A stretch of DNA of 64,000 nt from Acidimicrobiia bacterium (GTDB lineage: Bacteria > Actinomycetota > Acidimicrobiia > Spongiisociales > ZC4RG35). The stretch covers positions 1-64,000 of the forward strand of contig JANQOU010000001.1 in NCBI GenBank assembly GCA_028285585.1, written 5' to 3'. The position numbers and the translations under genes were made by a program. Of this stretch, positions 43,970 through 52,235 are shown one piece after another. The notes under the pieces were generated by a model. That model ran no database searches, had not been told where the DNA came from, and worked only from the letters and a program-made list of their open reading frames with translations. Position 1 is the stretch's first letter, and each line of letters begins with the position of its first letter.

Positions 43970-44165
43970 CAGCGTCACGCCCAAAGAGTAACAAGGGGGC
44001 TCCGAAGTGGTGAACCACTCATTCGACTTCTTCCTCGTTAACGTTCGCCAAGCCGCGCCTTCCGCAGCCTCGCCACACTTAACCGCACCCGGTTGACCGA
44101 CTGCAAGCGGTGGCACAGATAACGCGCCGTGGTGGAATTTTTGTATCGGCAGGCCGCTCGTTCGG

Positions 44166-44190
44166 GGAACCTCCCGGTGAGGGCTACGTT
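44166..44190 (+). promoter_or_regulatory. ECF sigma-type promoter, copy 1 (GGAAC-N16-CGTT)
   Basis: GGAAC at 44166-44170 and CGTT at 44187-44190, 16 bases apart, the classic ECF sigma-factor spacing. The GTG start at 44199 lies 8 bases after CGTT, so the message should be nearly leaderless. The same arrangement occurs before the paralogous gene at 47147. Confidence 0.65.
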
Positions 44191-44198
44191 TCATAGGA

Positions 44199-45860
44199 GT
44201 GGTACTTCCCGAAGGGTCGAGGCCCGGCAAGCAGAACGGCTCGGCGGCCAAAGGAGCGACTGTCGTCCTTGCTTCGGTGATGGTCGTATTCGGATTGGTG
44301 GTGCTTGCCCTACTCACCGCGACCGATCCGGTTGAGACTGCTGAGGAGACGACCACCACCCTTGACGAGGAGATCTCGCCGCCGACCACCCGGTTCGACC
44401 GCGACGCCTGGACTGTGGCCAGGATCGAGACCGAGATCCAGCCGTCGTGGTCGGAGACGGCTCTGCTGGAGGGCTGGTCTCACGGCGTGTACACGTTGGA
44501 CGGACAGCTCGTCTACATCGGCTCATCTGCCGTTCCGTACCAATTCAGGCCGCCGCAAGGGCTAATCGTCTACCAGTCCTCGGATGGTGAAAGCTGGACA
44601 CGTGTAGAGACGAACATCGAAGAGGGAGTATCGATACTGAATGCAAGGGGTGCCGACGGTGTCGTCGTCATCAGCGGGATTGACAGTGGAGGACGCTCCA
44701 TCCTGTTCCAGTCCTACGACGGAACCAACTGGGTACCGGTTCCGTTGCCCGACGAGGTAAGCCGCAGCCTCTTCAACGTCGTCGGTGTCAGCAAAGACCG
44801 GATTGTCATCTTCGACAGCTTCTACCCCATTGCAACAGTCGCCACAGTCATAGAGGCGCTGCCCGAAGACTTGGCCGAAAACGCAACCAACGTCCATGTC
44901 GACCACAACAGGGTTGTTGTCCACGGGCCCGCAGGCCTGATCATGGCCAGATACACAGCAGAGGAGTTGGGGCTGACTCTTGAGGACTTGGGTCAAGAGC
45001 ACCCCGTACCTCAGGACGAGATCACGGTGTGGAGCCTGGTCGACGGCTCATGGCAGCAGGGAAACGTCGGTGCCAACTGGATCGACCAGGTCCATATCCT
45101 CGACAACGGCGAGCTGCTCGCTGTCGGCCACGGAGGGCCCAGTTTCCACGGCCGGTGGCGTTCGACCAACGGAGTGGTGTGGACCGTTGACCCCACCCCG
45201 GGCCAATACATGGACGATCAGTGGAACGATGGCTACGTCGGGATAACCCCGGCTAGGAACGACCTGGTGTACAGCGATGACCTCACTGAGTGGGAGTCGA
45301 TGGGATTGTCGGAGATCCTTCCTCAGGAGCTCCGTTGGGATTTGAACAATGTCGACGCCAGCGAGTCAGGCGTCGCCGCGATAGCCAACACCTGGGAAAC
45401 ACACAGCGTCAACACTCAGCCTGCCGACGTCGTCAGATCCCGCGCCGGCTACCAGCTGGTGTATCAACCGAACCAGGGGCGTTTCGTGGTCCGAGACGGC
45501 GACGACGTGCTGATGGCCGTCACATCCGGAGGTGCTGTCTCCGAGCACCTCTTCTTCGACCTGACCCGCCGGACAGTCGATTTCCTCCATCCCGGGACCG
45601 GAGACATCATCTTCACCTTCAGCTTCGACGAGCTGGAAGTGATGCAAAGCGAAGCCTGGCCACGTCTGTCGAACAGCATCCATCACATGGCGCTCCTCGT
45701 CACCAGAGACGGTGAGAACTGGATAGTCGACGACATCGGCGATCTGGTGGGCAGTGACTGGATCCAATCGGCCAGCTTCGAAGACAACCGGATCGTCCTG
45801 GTTTCAGTCGACAACCGACACATGCCCACCAGCCGGGTCTGGGTGGGAACACTCCCCTAG
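44199..45860 (+). CDS. membrane-anchored propeller-like protein, paralog A
   Basis: A 553-residue protein: short basic cytoplasmic N-terminus, one TM helix (about 21-43), Thr/Glu-rich linker, then a large ectodomain. The ectodomain repeats Asp-box-like motifs: YQSSDGESWTRV, FQSYDGTNWVPV, WRSTNGVVWTVD and a shorter YSDDLTEWESM, as in sialidase/BNR propellers. The C-terminus RVWVGTLP is shared with paralog B at 47147. GTG start downstream of an ECF-type promoter. An envelope-stress or surface-binding role is possible; no enzyme site is recognised. Confidence 0.72.
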   Translation: MVLPEGSRPGKQNGSAAKGATVVLASVMVVFGLVVLALLTATDPVETAEETTTTLDEEISPPTTRFDRDAWTVARIETEIQPSWSETALLEGWSHGVYTLDGQLVYIGSSAVPYQFRPPQGLIVYQSSDGESWTRVETNIEEGVSILNARGADGVVVISGIDSGGRSILFQSYDGTNWVPVPLPDEVSRSLFNVVGVSKDRIVIFDSFYPIATVATVIEALPEDLAENATNVHVDHNRVVVHGPAGLIMARYTAEELGLTLEDLGQEHPVPQDEITVWSLVDGSWQQGNVGANWIDQVHILDNGELLAVGHGGPSFHGRWRSTNGVVWTVDPTPGQYMDDQWNDGYVGITPARNDLVYSDDLTEWESMGLSEILPQELRWDLNNVDASESGVAAIANTWETHSVNTQPADVVRSRAGYQLVYQPNQGRFVVRDGDDVLMAVTSGGAVSEHLFFDLTRRTVDFLHPGTGDIIFTFSFDELEVMQSEAWPRLSNSIHHMALLVTRDGENWIVDDIGDLVGSDWIQSASFEDNRIVLVSVDNRHMPTSRVWVGTLP

Positions 45861-45896
45861 ACGTCGAGTCGAACACGCAAGATCCGCTGAATCCAC

Positions 45897-46988
45897 CTAC
45901 GGAGTCGTGTCCTCCGCCAGCACCTGTGTGAGAGCAGCCTGTAGATCCTCGGGTCTCTCGACAACGAGGCTCGACGCGGCTCGAGTCAGCCGATCGTCGA
46001 TGGCTCGCCCGAGGCCGGCTTCTCCCGCAAGCTCCAGCACGATCACGTCGGCACCGATGGCGTCAATGCGCCGGAGCGACTCGTAGAGGTTTCGGGCAAG
46101 CTCGTCGATTGCTCCGGCGGACCCGAGCGGCTCGAACCGCCAGCTATCTGGAATCTGAGGAGGCCTGTCCGAGTAGCCCGCATACAGGACCCGGAGCTTC
46201 GCTGTGAACTCCAGCGTCCCACTACCCGAAGCGAACGCCCCAGGCGACACGGCCACCGCCGGCGATCTTGGCGAATAGTGACGGGCTTCGTGGCCGGGTG
46301 ATGCTTTGAGGTGCGACCCCTCATCTTCGACAGCTCTCACCGAGCAGTGCTCGCGGAGCTCCTCCATGGGGATGGCTCCATGCCGGAGAACAACAACACC
46401 ATCCTCATCGACGGAAACCACTGTGGACTCGAGTCCCCGCTGAGTGCGCCCCGAGTCGACGATGACGTCACAACCGTCGCCCAAGTCGGCCAGGACATGC
46501 TCTGCTGACGTCGGGCTTATACGACCGAATCGATTGGCACTCGGGGCCGCGATCGGGATTCCACACTCAAGCAGAATCGCACTGGCCACAGGATGCGAGG
46601 GAGATCGCACCGCCACGCTTGGAAGCCCGCTCGTCACTGCAGCAGGCAATGCCGAGTTCCGAGGGAGAACCAGGGTGAGCGGACCTGGCCAGAAGTGATC
46701 GGCCAGTAGGCGAGCTACCGGCGGGAGTTGCCCATCGACAACCCTGTCGAGCATCTCACCGTCGGCCACATGGACAATCAGAGGGTCGGTGGCCGGTCTC
46801 CCCTTGACTGCGAAGACCCGGCTGATCGCAGCTTCGTTGAATGCGTCGCACCCGAGCCCGTAGACAGTCTCTGTCGGGAACGCCACGAGCTTCCCTTCGA
46901 GGAGAGCACCCGCAACCTGGCTTACCAGACCTCTGTCGATGTGGTCGACCGGGATCGAAATTAGTTCGGGTTTCAACTGATTGGTCAC
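45897..46988 (-). CDS. L-threonylcarbamoyladenylate synthase (Sua5 type)
   Basis: A 363-residue enzyme making threonylcarbamoyl-AMP from Thr, bicarbonate and ATP for tRNA t6A37. YrdC domain (about 20-210): AFPTETVYGLGCDA, VKGRPATDPLIVHV, PGPLTLVL, SGLPSVAVRSPSHP and APSANRFGRISPTSA. Then the Sua5 linker SPGHEARHYSPRSP and a C-terminal Rossmann-like Sua5 domain. GTG start. It lies between, and opposite to, the two paralogous propeller-like genes. Confidence 0.92.
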   Translation of the reverse strand: MTNQLKPELISIPVDHIDRGLVSQVAGALLEGKLVAFPTETVYGLGCDAFNEAAISRVFAVKGRPATDPLIVHVADGEMLDRVVDGQLPPVARLLADHFWPGPLTLVLPRNSALPAAVTSGLPSVAVRSPSHPVASAILLECGIPIAAPSANRFGRISPTSAEHVLADLGDGCDVIVDSGRTQRGLESTVVSVDEDGVVVLRHGAIPMEELREHCSVRAVEDEGSHLKASPGHEARHYSPRSPAVAVSPGAFASGSGTLEFTAKLRVLYAGYSDRPPQIPDSWRFEPLGSAGAIDELARNLYESLRRIDAIGADVIVLELAGEAGLGRAIDDRLTRAASSLVVERPEDLQAALTQVLAEDTTP

Positions 46989-47112
46989 GGGTCGGGTCTG
47001 GAACTGCGTCCTCGCAAGGTTCCCCAGAGTTCAGTGTACGAGTCCGCCTCCCACAGATCACACGAGGGAGCACTTGAAGCCCGGCTTCTCCTGCTGTCGA
47101 AACGCTCGTTCG

Positions 47113-47137
47113 GGAACCACCGCGAGAGGGCTACGTT
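47113..47137 (+). promoter_or_regulatory. ECF sigma-type promoter, copy 2 (GGAAC-N16-CGTT)
   Basis: GGAAC at 47113-47117 and CGTT at 47134-47137, spacer 16, with GAGGGCTACGTTT shared with copy 1. The GTG start is 9 bases downstream. Conservation extends from about 47105 through the first codons. Confidence 0.65.
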
Positions 47138-47146
47138 TACTGGATA

Positions 47147-48865
47147 GTGGTACTCCCGGAGAGGCCGAGTTCCGAACAGCAATTCTCGTTCTCACGCCGG
47201 GCGGCTGTGATCACCGCCTCGGTGCTGGTAGTGCTCGCCCTGGTGGCGCTCACAGCCCTGACCTCCAGTGACACGGTCGAGAGCGCCGAGTCGACGACCA
47301 CTGTTCCCGAAGACGAGGTCTCGCCACCTGCGGTGCCTTTCGACCCCGCAACCTGGACGGTGTCCCAAGTGGCGCAAGGGCCGCAGCTCGAGTGGGCTGC
47401 GTCCGCTGAGCTGCCGACACACCCTCGTGCGTTGATCGAGAAGTCGGGGACGCTCTACTTGTTCGGCACCGAGCGCACGACACAACCCGACCTGACAACG
47501 CGATTAAGACTGTGGACGTCCAACGATGGGCTCACCTGGGAAGCGAATGGGGAGATCGATCTCGCCGGACCGGTTCAGATAGTCGCCACCGACACCGGGT
47601 TCCTGGCATCGGTCGTCACCGAAGCCGATCGGGTCTTTGAGTCGGCAGACGGCGTGGTGTGGGATCCAGTCGATGTGCCTGACGAGACGATGAGCTACGA
47701 GATCGGCTATGCCGGTGAAGGCGACATCGTCCTCGCCGAGACCAACTGGGGGATGTATTCGCACCTGGCCATCGAGCAGGCATTGCCCGAGGAGTGGCGT
47801 CAGAACGAGTACGGATGGGGAATCGAAGGTGGTGCCCAACCAGACGCCCGGCTCGTCCTCTACGGGCCTCTGGGGATAGCACTCGAGAAGGTCAGTCCCG
47901 AAGAGCTGGGGATCAGCCGGGAAGACCTGGATCGTTACCTTTTTGGAGATGGCAGCAGCTCACTAGAGACCTTCATCTGGGTCGACTCCGGCGAAGGATG
48001 GGTTGGTGGAACACTCGACTCTCGCCGCATCGAAGCTGTCTACCCGATCCCGGGTGGAGGTTGGGCCGCGGTGGGCCAGGGCAACAACTCGACCCGGGTG
48101 TGGACCTCCGACAACGGGGCGATCTGGGAGATGGAAGGTGTCGTCTCAAGCATGCACCATCTGATCGGAGGAGCCGCCGAGTGGCGCAACGGAGTCGTCT
48201 CGATGCGTGGGACCGACCCACACCAGGGCATGTTCTACTCGACAGACCTCTACAAATGGGAAGAGCTGTTGCTGCCGGACACGCTCCCGCGATCTCTGTC
48301 CTGGCGGCAAACCGGACTCGTCACTGGCGAAAGTGGCATCGCCCTCTTGGCCACCGGCTACAACTACGGACAACTGGAGCGGTCCGAGATCGAGCTGGTG
48401 AGCATGGAAGACGCCCAGTCCGGCTACACGGTCTCCCTCGACGGTCACTCGGGGAGACTGCTCATCTCGTCGGGCGACGAGCAGCTCGCCGAGTACCGGC
48501 TCTGGAGAGCGCACACTCCGGAGACAATCAGTGTCAGCCTCGAAAACGAGACCATCACGTTCAGCGACGCCGACACCATGGAGCCGCTGGTGACCGCCAC
48601 CTTCGCCGAGCTGGACGATCTGCAGAGGCGATTCCACGCCAGCGAGGTCAACCAGGAGCGCCGCCTCAACGCCTTCTTCTACTCACCACGTGGCAACGAC
48701 TGGACCGTGCAAGACCTCGACCAGGAGTTCGGCAGCAACGCCTGGCCGAGCCAGCTCGTGGTCATGGAAGACCGGATCGTGGTTGCAGTCACCCACGGTT
48801 TCGCTCGGCTGCCCTCGGATGCGGACCAGATCAGCACCCGGATCTGGGTGGGAACACTCCCCTAG
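47147..48865 (+). CDS. membrane-anchored propeller-like protein, paralog B
   Basis: A 572-residue paralog of the protein at 44199, with the same start (VVLPE), TM helix (about 20-41), acidic Thr-rich linker and ectodomain. Asp-box-like motifs are WTSNDGLTWEANG, FESADGVVWDPVD, WTSDNGAIWEMEG and YSTDLYKWEEL. EQALPEEWRQN and SPEELGISREDL match EALPEDLAEN and TAEELGLTLEDL in paralog A. Sequences have diverged well beyond the promoter and termini, so the duplication is old. The stop overlaps the convergent DUF2442 gene in CTAG. Confidence 0.72.
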   Translation: MVLPERPSSEQQFSFSRRAAVITASVLVVLALVALTALTSSDTVESAESTTTVPEDEVSPPAVPFDPATWTVSQVAQGPQLEWAASAELPTHPRALIEKSGTLYLFGTERTTQPDLTTRLRLWTSNDGLTWEANGEIDLAGPVQIVATDTGFLASVVTEADRVFESADGVVWDPVDVPDETMSYEIGYAGEGDIVLAETNWGMYSHLAIEQALPEEWRQNEYGWGIEGGAQPDARLVLYGPLGIALEKVSPEELGISREDLDRYLFGDGSSSLETFIWVDSGEGWVGGTLDSRRIEAVYPIPGGGWAAVGQGNNSTRVWTSDNGAIWEMEGVVSSMHHLIGGAAEWRNGVVSMRGTDPHQGMFYSTDLYKWEELLLPDTLPRSLSWRQTGLVTGESGIALLATGYNYGQLERSEIELVSMEDAQSGYTVSLDGHSGRLLISSGDEQLAEYRLWRAHTPETISVSLENETITFSDADTMEPLVTATFAELDDLQRRFHASEVNQERRLNAFFYSPRGNDWTVQDLDQEFGSNAWPSQLVVMEDRIVVAVTHGFARLPSDADQISTRIWVGTLP

Positions 48866-49119
48866 CCTGGCGCAGGCGTTGCCGGTTCGAAGTCTCCATG
48901 AAGAACATCCGGGTCCAGGTCGGCACCGTTCGGCCATCCAATTGTTCCCGTCTCCGGATTCACTTGGACCTGGGCGAAAAGGCGGTCGTCAGTAGCTATA
49001 CCTTCAAAGGCCGGACCCCACAGAAGAGGAGATAGATCGACAACGCGCGAGGTGTTGTCCGAAAAGCGAAGCTCCACGACCCGATCATGTAGAACTGTGA
49101 CATCGGCGATATCGACCAT
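48862..49119 (-). CDS. DUF2442-family small protein
   Basis: An 85-residue protein: VDIADVTVLHDRVVELRFSD, VDLSPLLWGPAFEGI, FAQVQVNPETGTIGWPNGAD and DLDPDVLH follow the DUF2442 pattern. These proteins often sit beside DUF4160 partners as putative toxin-antitoxin pairs; the neighbouring upstream small gene is not a clear DUF4160. ATG at 49119 begins the conserved domain. Confidence 0.8.
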   Translation of the reverse strand: MVDIADVTVLHDRVVELRFSDNTSRVVDLSPLLWGPAFEGIATDDRLFAQVQVNPETGTIGWPNGADLDPDVLHGDFEPATPAPG

Positions 49120-49168
49120 CGTGACTCCTACGGCAGAGGCTGGAAACCAACGGCGGATTGGACCGCAG

Positions 49169-49354
49169 CTAAGGCACTCGGGCTTCGGAGCGCAACTGGA
49201 TTGTCGAGATGTGTCCCGCCTCCGCATCGGCAAGCCCTCGAGCCAAGGTGTCAACGGCTTCTTGGCTTCCGAAATGGGCCGCCTCTGCTTCCGTCATGAC
49301 AACAGCGGGTTGAGTAATGGGACGCTTCTCGAACGAAAGTTCTTCTGCCACCAC
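49169..49354 (-). CDS. possible 61-residue protein
   Basis: An open frame beginning with tandem GTG codons (49354/49351) encoding VAEELSFEKRPITQPAVV, then a region rich in Glu/Ala with FGSQEAVDTLARGLADAEAG. It ends 50 bases before the DUF2442 gene on the same strand. TACCAT, a possible -10, precedes the GTG at leaderless distance. No family recognised; it could instead be untranslated leader. Confidence 0.35.
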   Translation of the reverse strand: MVAEELSFEKRPITQPAVVMTEAEAAHFGSQEAVDTLARGLADAEAGHISTIQLRSEARVP

Positions 49355-49384
49355 ATCAATGGTACCCGGGTAGCGTGCCCGGCA

Positions 49385-50263
49385 ATGGAGTACCGACGAA
49401 TCCTGCTTCACGGCCAGCCGATCCGGGCCCATGTCGAAGGTGACGAGTTGGTCACAGGGAGTGGCGAGAGAGTGCCCATCGACGAGGCCGAGCACCTCCC
49501 GCCCGTCGAGCCGTCGAAGATCATCGCCACCCATCTCACCTACCGGAGCCGGGTCGACGAGTTCATGACCAAACTGCCGCCGGCGCCCACTTACTTCCAC
49601 AAGCCGACCACGTCACTAAACGCCCACCTCGGCGAAGTGGTGCGGCCGCAGCGCTGCAAGTACCTCAACTTCGAAGGCGAGATCGCCATCGTCATCGGCT
49701 CGACTGCCTACGACATCTCCCAGGACGAAGCTGCCCGCCACATCGCCGGCTACACCATCGCCAACGACTACGGGCTCCACGACTTCCGCGACACCGACGC
49801 CGGATCGATGCTCCGGGTGAAAGGGTCGGACACCCTGTGCCCGCTCGGCCCGGGTCTGGTCACCGACTGGGATTTTCGCGACAAGCGGATCCGCACCCTG
49901 GTCAACGGCGAGGTCAAACAGGAGGCCAGCACCTCCGAGATGGAATGGGACATGCACTACCTGGTGGCCGACATCGCCAGGACGATCACCCTCCTCCCCG
50001 GCGACGTGATCCTCAGCGGCACCCCGGCCGGGTCCCGGCCGGTCGAGCCGGGCGACGTCGTGACCGTTGCAGTCGACGGCTTGGGTGAACTGACGAATAC
50101 CATCGTCTCCGGCGACGTCGCGGTCAGGCCCGAAGTCGGGGCACAGCCCAGCGACTCGGAGGAGGTCCTGTCGACCGCCCTCGGAGGAGACTGGGAATTC
50201 CGGGGCATCCGGGCACCGCAAGGGCCCGGTGCCAAGCACTACGAATCGGAGGTGACGGAATGA
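49385..50263 (+). CDS. fumarylacetoacetate hydrolase-family protein
   Basis: A 292-residue FAH-fold enzyme (hydrolase, isomerase or decarboxylase acting on beta-diketo or oxo-diene acids). Visible are YFHKPTTSLNAH, FEGEIAIVIG (metal Glu pair), GYTIANDYGLHDFRDTD, the GSDTLCPLGP loop and LLPGDVILSGTPAGSRP. The length and pattern fit 2-hydroxyhepta-2,4-diene-1,7-dioate isomerase (HpaG-like), which acts downstream of the dioxygenase type at 17321, though other substrates are equally possible. ATG at 49385; a TAGCGT hexamer 8 bases upstream may mark a leaderless promoter. The stop overlaps the next gene (ATGA). Confidence 0.82.
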   Translation: MEYRRILLHGQPIRAHVEGDELVTGSGERVPIDEAEHLPPVEPSKIIATHLTYRSRVDEFMTKLPPAPTYFHKPTTSLNAHLGEVVRPQRCKYLNFEGEIAIVIGSTAYDISQDEAARHIAGYTIANDYGLHDFRDTDAGSMLRVKGSDTLCPLGPGLVTDWDFRDKRIRTLVNGEVKQEASTSEMEWDMHYLVADIARTITLLPGDVILSGTPAGSRPVEPGDVVTVAVDGLGELTNTIVSGDVAVRPEVGAQPSDSEEVLSTALGGDWEFRGIRAPQGPGAKHYESEVTE

Positions 50264-50982
50264 GACCACTTGTTGGTGTTACCGCCTGGAGGCGCAACCT
50301 CGACACTTCGATCGGCATCGAGCCGCTCCAGACTTTGGCGACCCACTACACCGACTCGCTGGTCGCCGCCGAGATGACCCCGATCATGTTCCCCAGCGGC
50401 CTCGACCCGGCAGAAGCAGACCGTCTCGTCGCCATGGTCGACGGGGTGCTCCTCTCCGGAGGTGACGACATCGACCCGGCGACCTACGGAGCAGAGAACA
50501 CCGACTCGAAAGACATCGACAAGCGAGCCGACGAGTTCGAGATCGCAGTCATCGAAACGGCGCGCTCCCAGGACAAGCCGGTGCTCGCCATCTGCCGCGG
50601 GCTTCAGATCCTCAACGTGGCACTGGGCGGGACCCTGGCCCAAGAGGTGTTGTCATCGGGAACAGTCCACGAAGTCATCGACGACAACACCGACATGGAC
50701 GAGCTGCAAGCCCGGAGACACGTCGTCCACCTCGAGGAAGACAGCATCATCGCCGGCCTCTATGGGTCGACCGAAGCCAAGGTCAACACGCTCCATCATC
50801 AGGGCATCGGCGAGCTGTCCCCCGAGTTGATCGTCGAAGGTCGCACCGAAGACGGGCTGGTCGAAGCCGCCCGCTGCCGGGGAGACTGGTGGGCGCTAGG
50901 TGTCCAATGGCACCCGGAGCGCATGGACGACGAGCACCAAGACATCTTCGACCTGTTCCGAGAGAAGATCAGCGGCGGCTAG
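50260..50982 (+). CDS. gamma-glutamyl-GABA hydrolase-like amidase (peptidase C26)
   Basis: A 240-residue class I glutamine-amidotransferase-like hydrolase: SGGDDIDPATYG, the nucleophile Cys in LAICRGLQ (about 114), HHQGIGELSP and the His-Glu pair in VQWHPE. This is the PuuD pattern; such enzymes split gamma-glutamyl amides such as gamma-glutamyl-GABA. The start overlaps the FAH-family stop. A PuuA-like ligase is encoded at 22305. The stop overlaps the convergent arsR-like gene in CTAG. Confidence 0.87.
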   Translation: MRPLVGVTAWRRNLDTSIGIEPLQTLATHYTDSLVAAEMTPIMFPSGLDPAEADRLVAMVDGVLLSGGDDIDPATYGAENTDSKDIDKRADEFEIAVIETARSQDKPVLAICRGLQILNVALGGTLAQEVLSSGTVHEVIDDNTDMDELQARRHVVHLEEDSIIAGLYGSTEAKVNTLHHQGIGELSPELIVEGRTEDGLVEAARCRGDWWALGVQWHPERMDDEHQDIFDLFREKISGG

Positions 50983-51308
50983 ACCGAAGCCGCCACAGGC
51001 GACAACGCGTCACGCACCTCGGCGAGACGGTCCCCGACCACGCTGTAGTGGATCCAGCGGCCACGCCGCTCGCCCTCGACCAAGCCCGCCTCGCGGAGAA
51101 CCTTGAGATGATGCGAGATCGTCGGCTGGGAGAGACCCAACGGCTGCTCCAAGTCACAACCGCAGGCACTCCCGTCGGGAGCGGCGGCGAGCATCGAGAC
51201 GATGCGGAGACGGACCGGGTCGGCCAGCGCCGAAAGCACCGGAGCCATGTCGGAGGCCTGATCATCGTCGATGACCCCTTCAAAGAGAGGTGTGCAGCAG
51301 TAGTCCAT
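50979..51308 (-). CDS. ArsR-family metalloid-responsive repressor
   Basis: A 109-residue winged-helix regulator: ALADPVRLRIVSMLA, LGLSQPTISHHLKVLREAGL and a short wing. Vicinal cysteines near the N-terminus (DYCCTP) and a CGC at about 50 match the Cys pair plus distal Cys arrangement of corynebacterial-type arsenite ArsR. No arsenic efflux or reductase gene is in the window. ATG at 51308 is preferred to an adjacent TTG. It may be cotranscribed behind the RecB-family nuclease (42-base gap). Confidence 0.85.
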   Translation of the reverse strand: MDYCCTPLFEGVIDDDQASDMAPVLSALADPVRLRIVSMLAAAPDGSACGCDLEQPLGLSQPTISHHLKVLREAGLVEGERRGRWIHYSVVGDRLAEVRDALSPVAASV

Positions 51309-51350
51309 CAACGGAAATTGTAGCCGTAGATATCGATAGCGCTCAATATG

Positions 51351-52127
51351 TCAATCGAGCAGCGCCGCCACCGACTGGCCCTCCCGGCAGTCGGGGAGGA
51401 TCGGGCAGTACATGCACCACGGCCCGCCTTTCTTGGGCAGCTCCTGGTGTGACGACCACGCCGTGCGTATCTCATTGACAAGCTCGGCCACCTCCTCGGC
51501 AACGCCCTGGAGATCGGCGGTGCTGGGCACGGTGCGATACCTCTCGCCAGTGCGGACCGAGATCGCCTCCACATAAGAAGGCACGTCCTCCTCCTGGAGC
51601 GCCCACAGCAGCGCATAGAACATGAGCTGGTCCTCGGGCTCGCCCAGCTCGCCCGTCTTCCAATCGACGAGACGATGGCCGCCCAAGTCCTCCCGGTAGA
51701 CCGCATCCACCTTGCCGACCAGTTGGATCTTGTCGTCGGTGAGATGCTCCAACTCGACCTCCGAGCCCTCGAACCCCTCCTCGGGAAGGTTGACGAAACG
51801 CTCGTAAAGGCCCCGCACCTCCTCGATGAGGCCGTTCAGGACCGAAGGCTTCATCTCCAGTCCGGCCATCTTGTAGTTGAGGCCCGAGCTGCCGATCTCC
51901 TCACGGCAAGCCTGGGCGAAATCATCAGGAGAAATCGGCCCGTCATCGAGATGACGGCTGAAGATGCGATGCGCCAAAGTCCCCAGAAACGCCGGCTTGG
52001 TGTCCGGGCCGTAGACACCCTGAAGCCGGGCATTTGCAGAATCCGGGCACTTTTTCCACGCCATATACGTCGAAGCAGATAGACGAATGGGATCCCCGGC
52101 AATCACAGGTGGAATCGACACCGTCAT
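51351..52127 (-). CDS. RecB-family PD-(D/E)XK exonuclease with Fe-S cysteines
   Basis: A 258-residue nuclease of the PDDEXK_1/Cas4-AddB class. FLGTLAHRIFSRHL supplies the motif I His; VGKVDAVYRE and RLVDWKTGE (D...DWK) form the active site; and QLMFYALLWA is the QxxxY motif. Cys at about 28 (KKCPDS) and WCMYCPILPDC at the end give four cysteines, the spaced set that binds a 4Fe-4S cluster. Likely role in DNA end processing. No cas genes or CRISPR array are nearby. Confidence 0.87.
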   Translation of the reverse strand: MTVSIPPVIAGDPIRLSASTYMAWKKCPDSANARLQGVYGPDTKPAFLGTLAHRIFSRHLDDGPISPDDFAQACREEIGSSGLNYKMAGLEMKPSVLNGLIEEVRGLYERFVNLPEEGFEGSEVELEHLTDDKIQLVGKVDAVYREDLGGHRLVDWKTGELGEPEDQLMFYALLWALQEEDVPSYVEAISVRTGERYRTVPSTADLQGVAEEVAELVNEIRTAWSSHQELPKKGGPWCMYCPILPDCREGQSVAALLD

Positions 52128-52235
52128 CGGTGTCGAGCGTATACCCCCGCCCGAGGTGGAGATGGTTCCGTTACAGCGCGCCCTGGCGGTACCATGCCCG
52201 CTCCAGGACCGAGGCCGGTTGGGGCGGCCTTCCCA

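Noticed and set aside
49361-49366. GGTACC near the FAH-family start as a third MarR site
   Set aside because: Only the central 6 bases match; the flanks do not continue the TTAGGTACCTAA palindrome.
51351-52127. Cas4 of a CRISPR system
   Set aside because: The domain and cysteines fit the broader RecB/AddB-like group; no repeat array and no other cas gene is present in the window.
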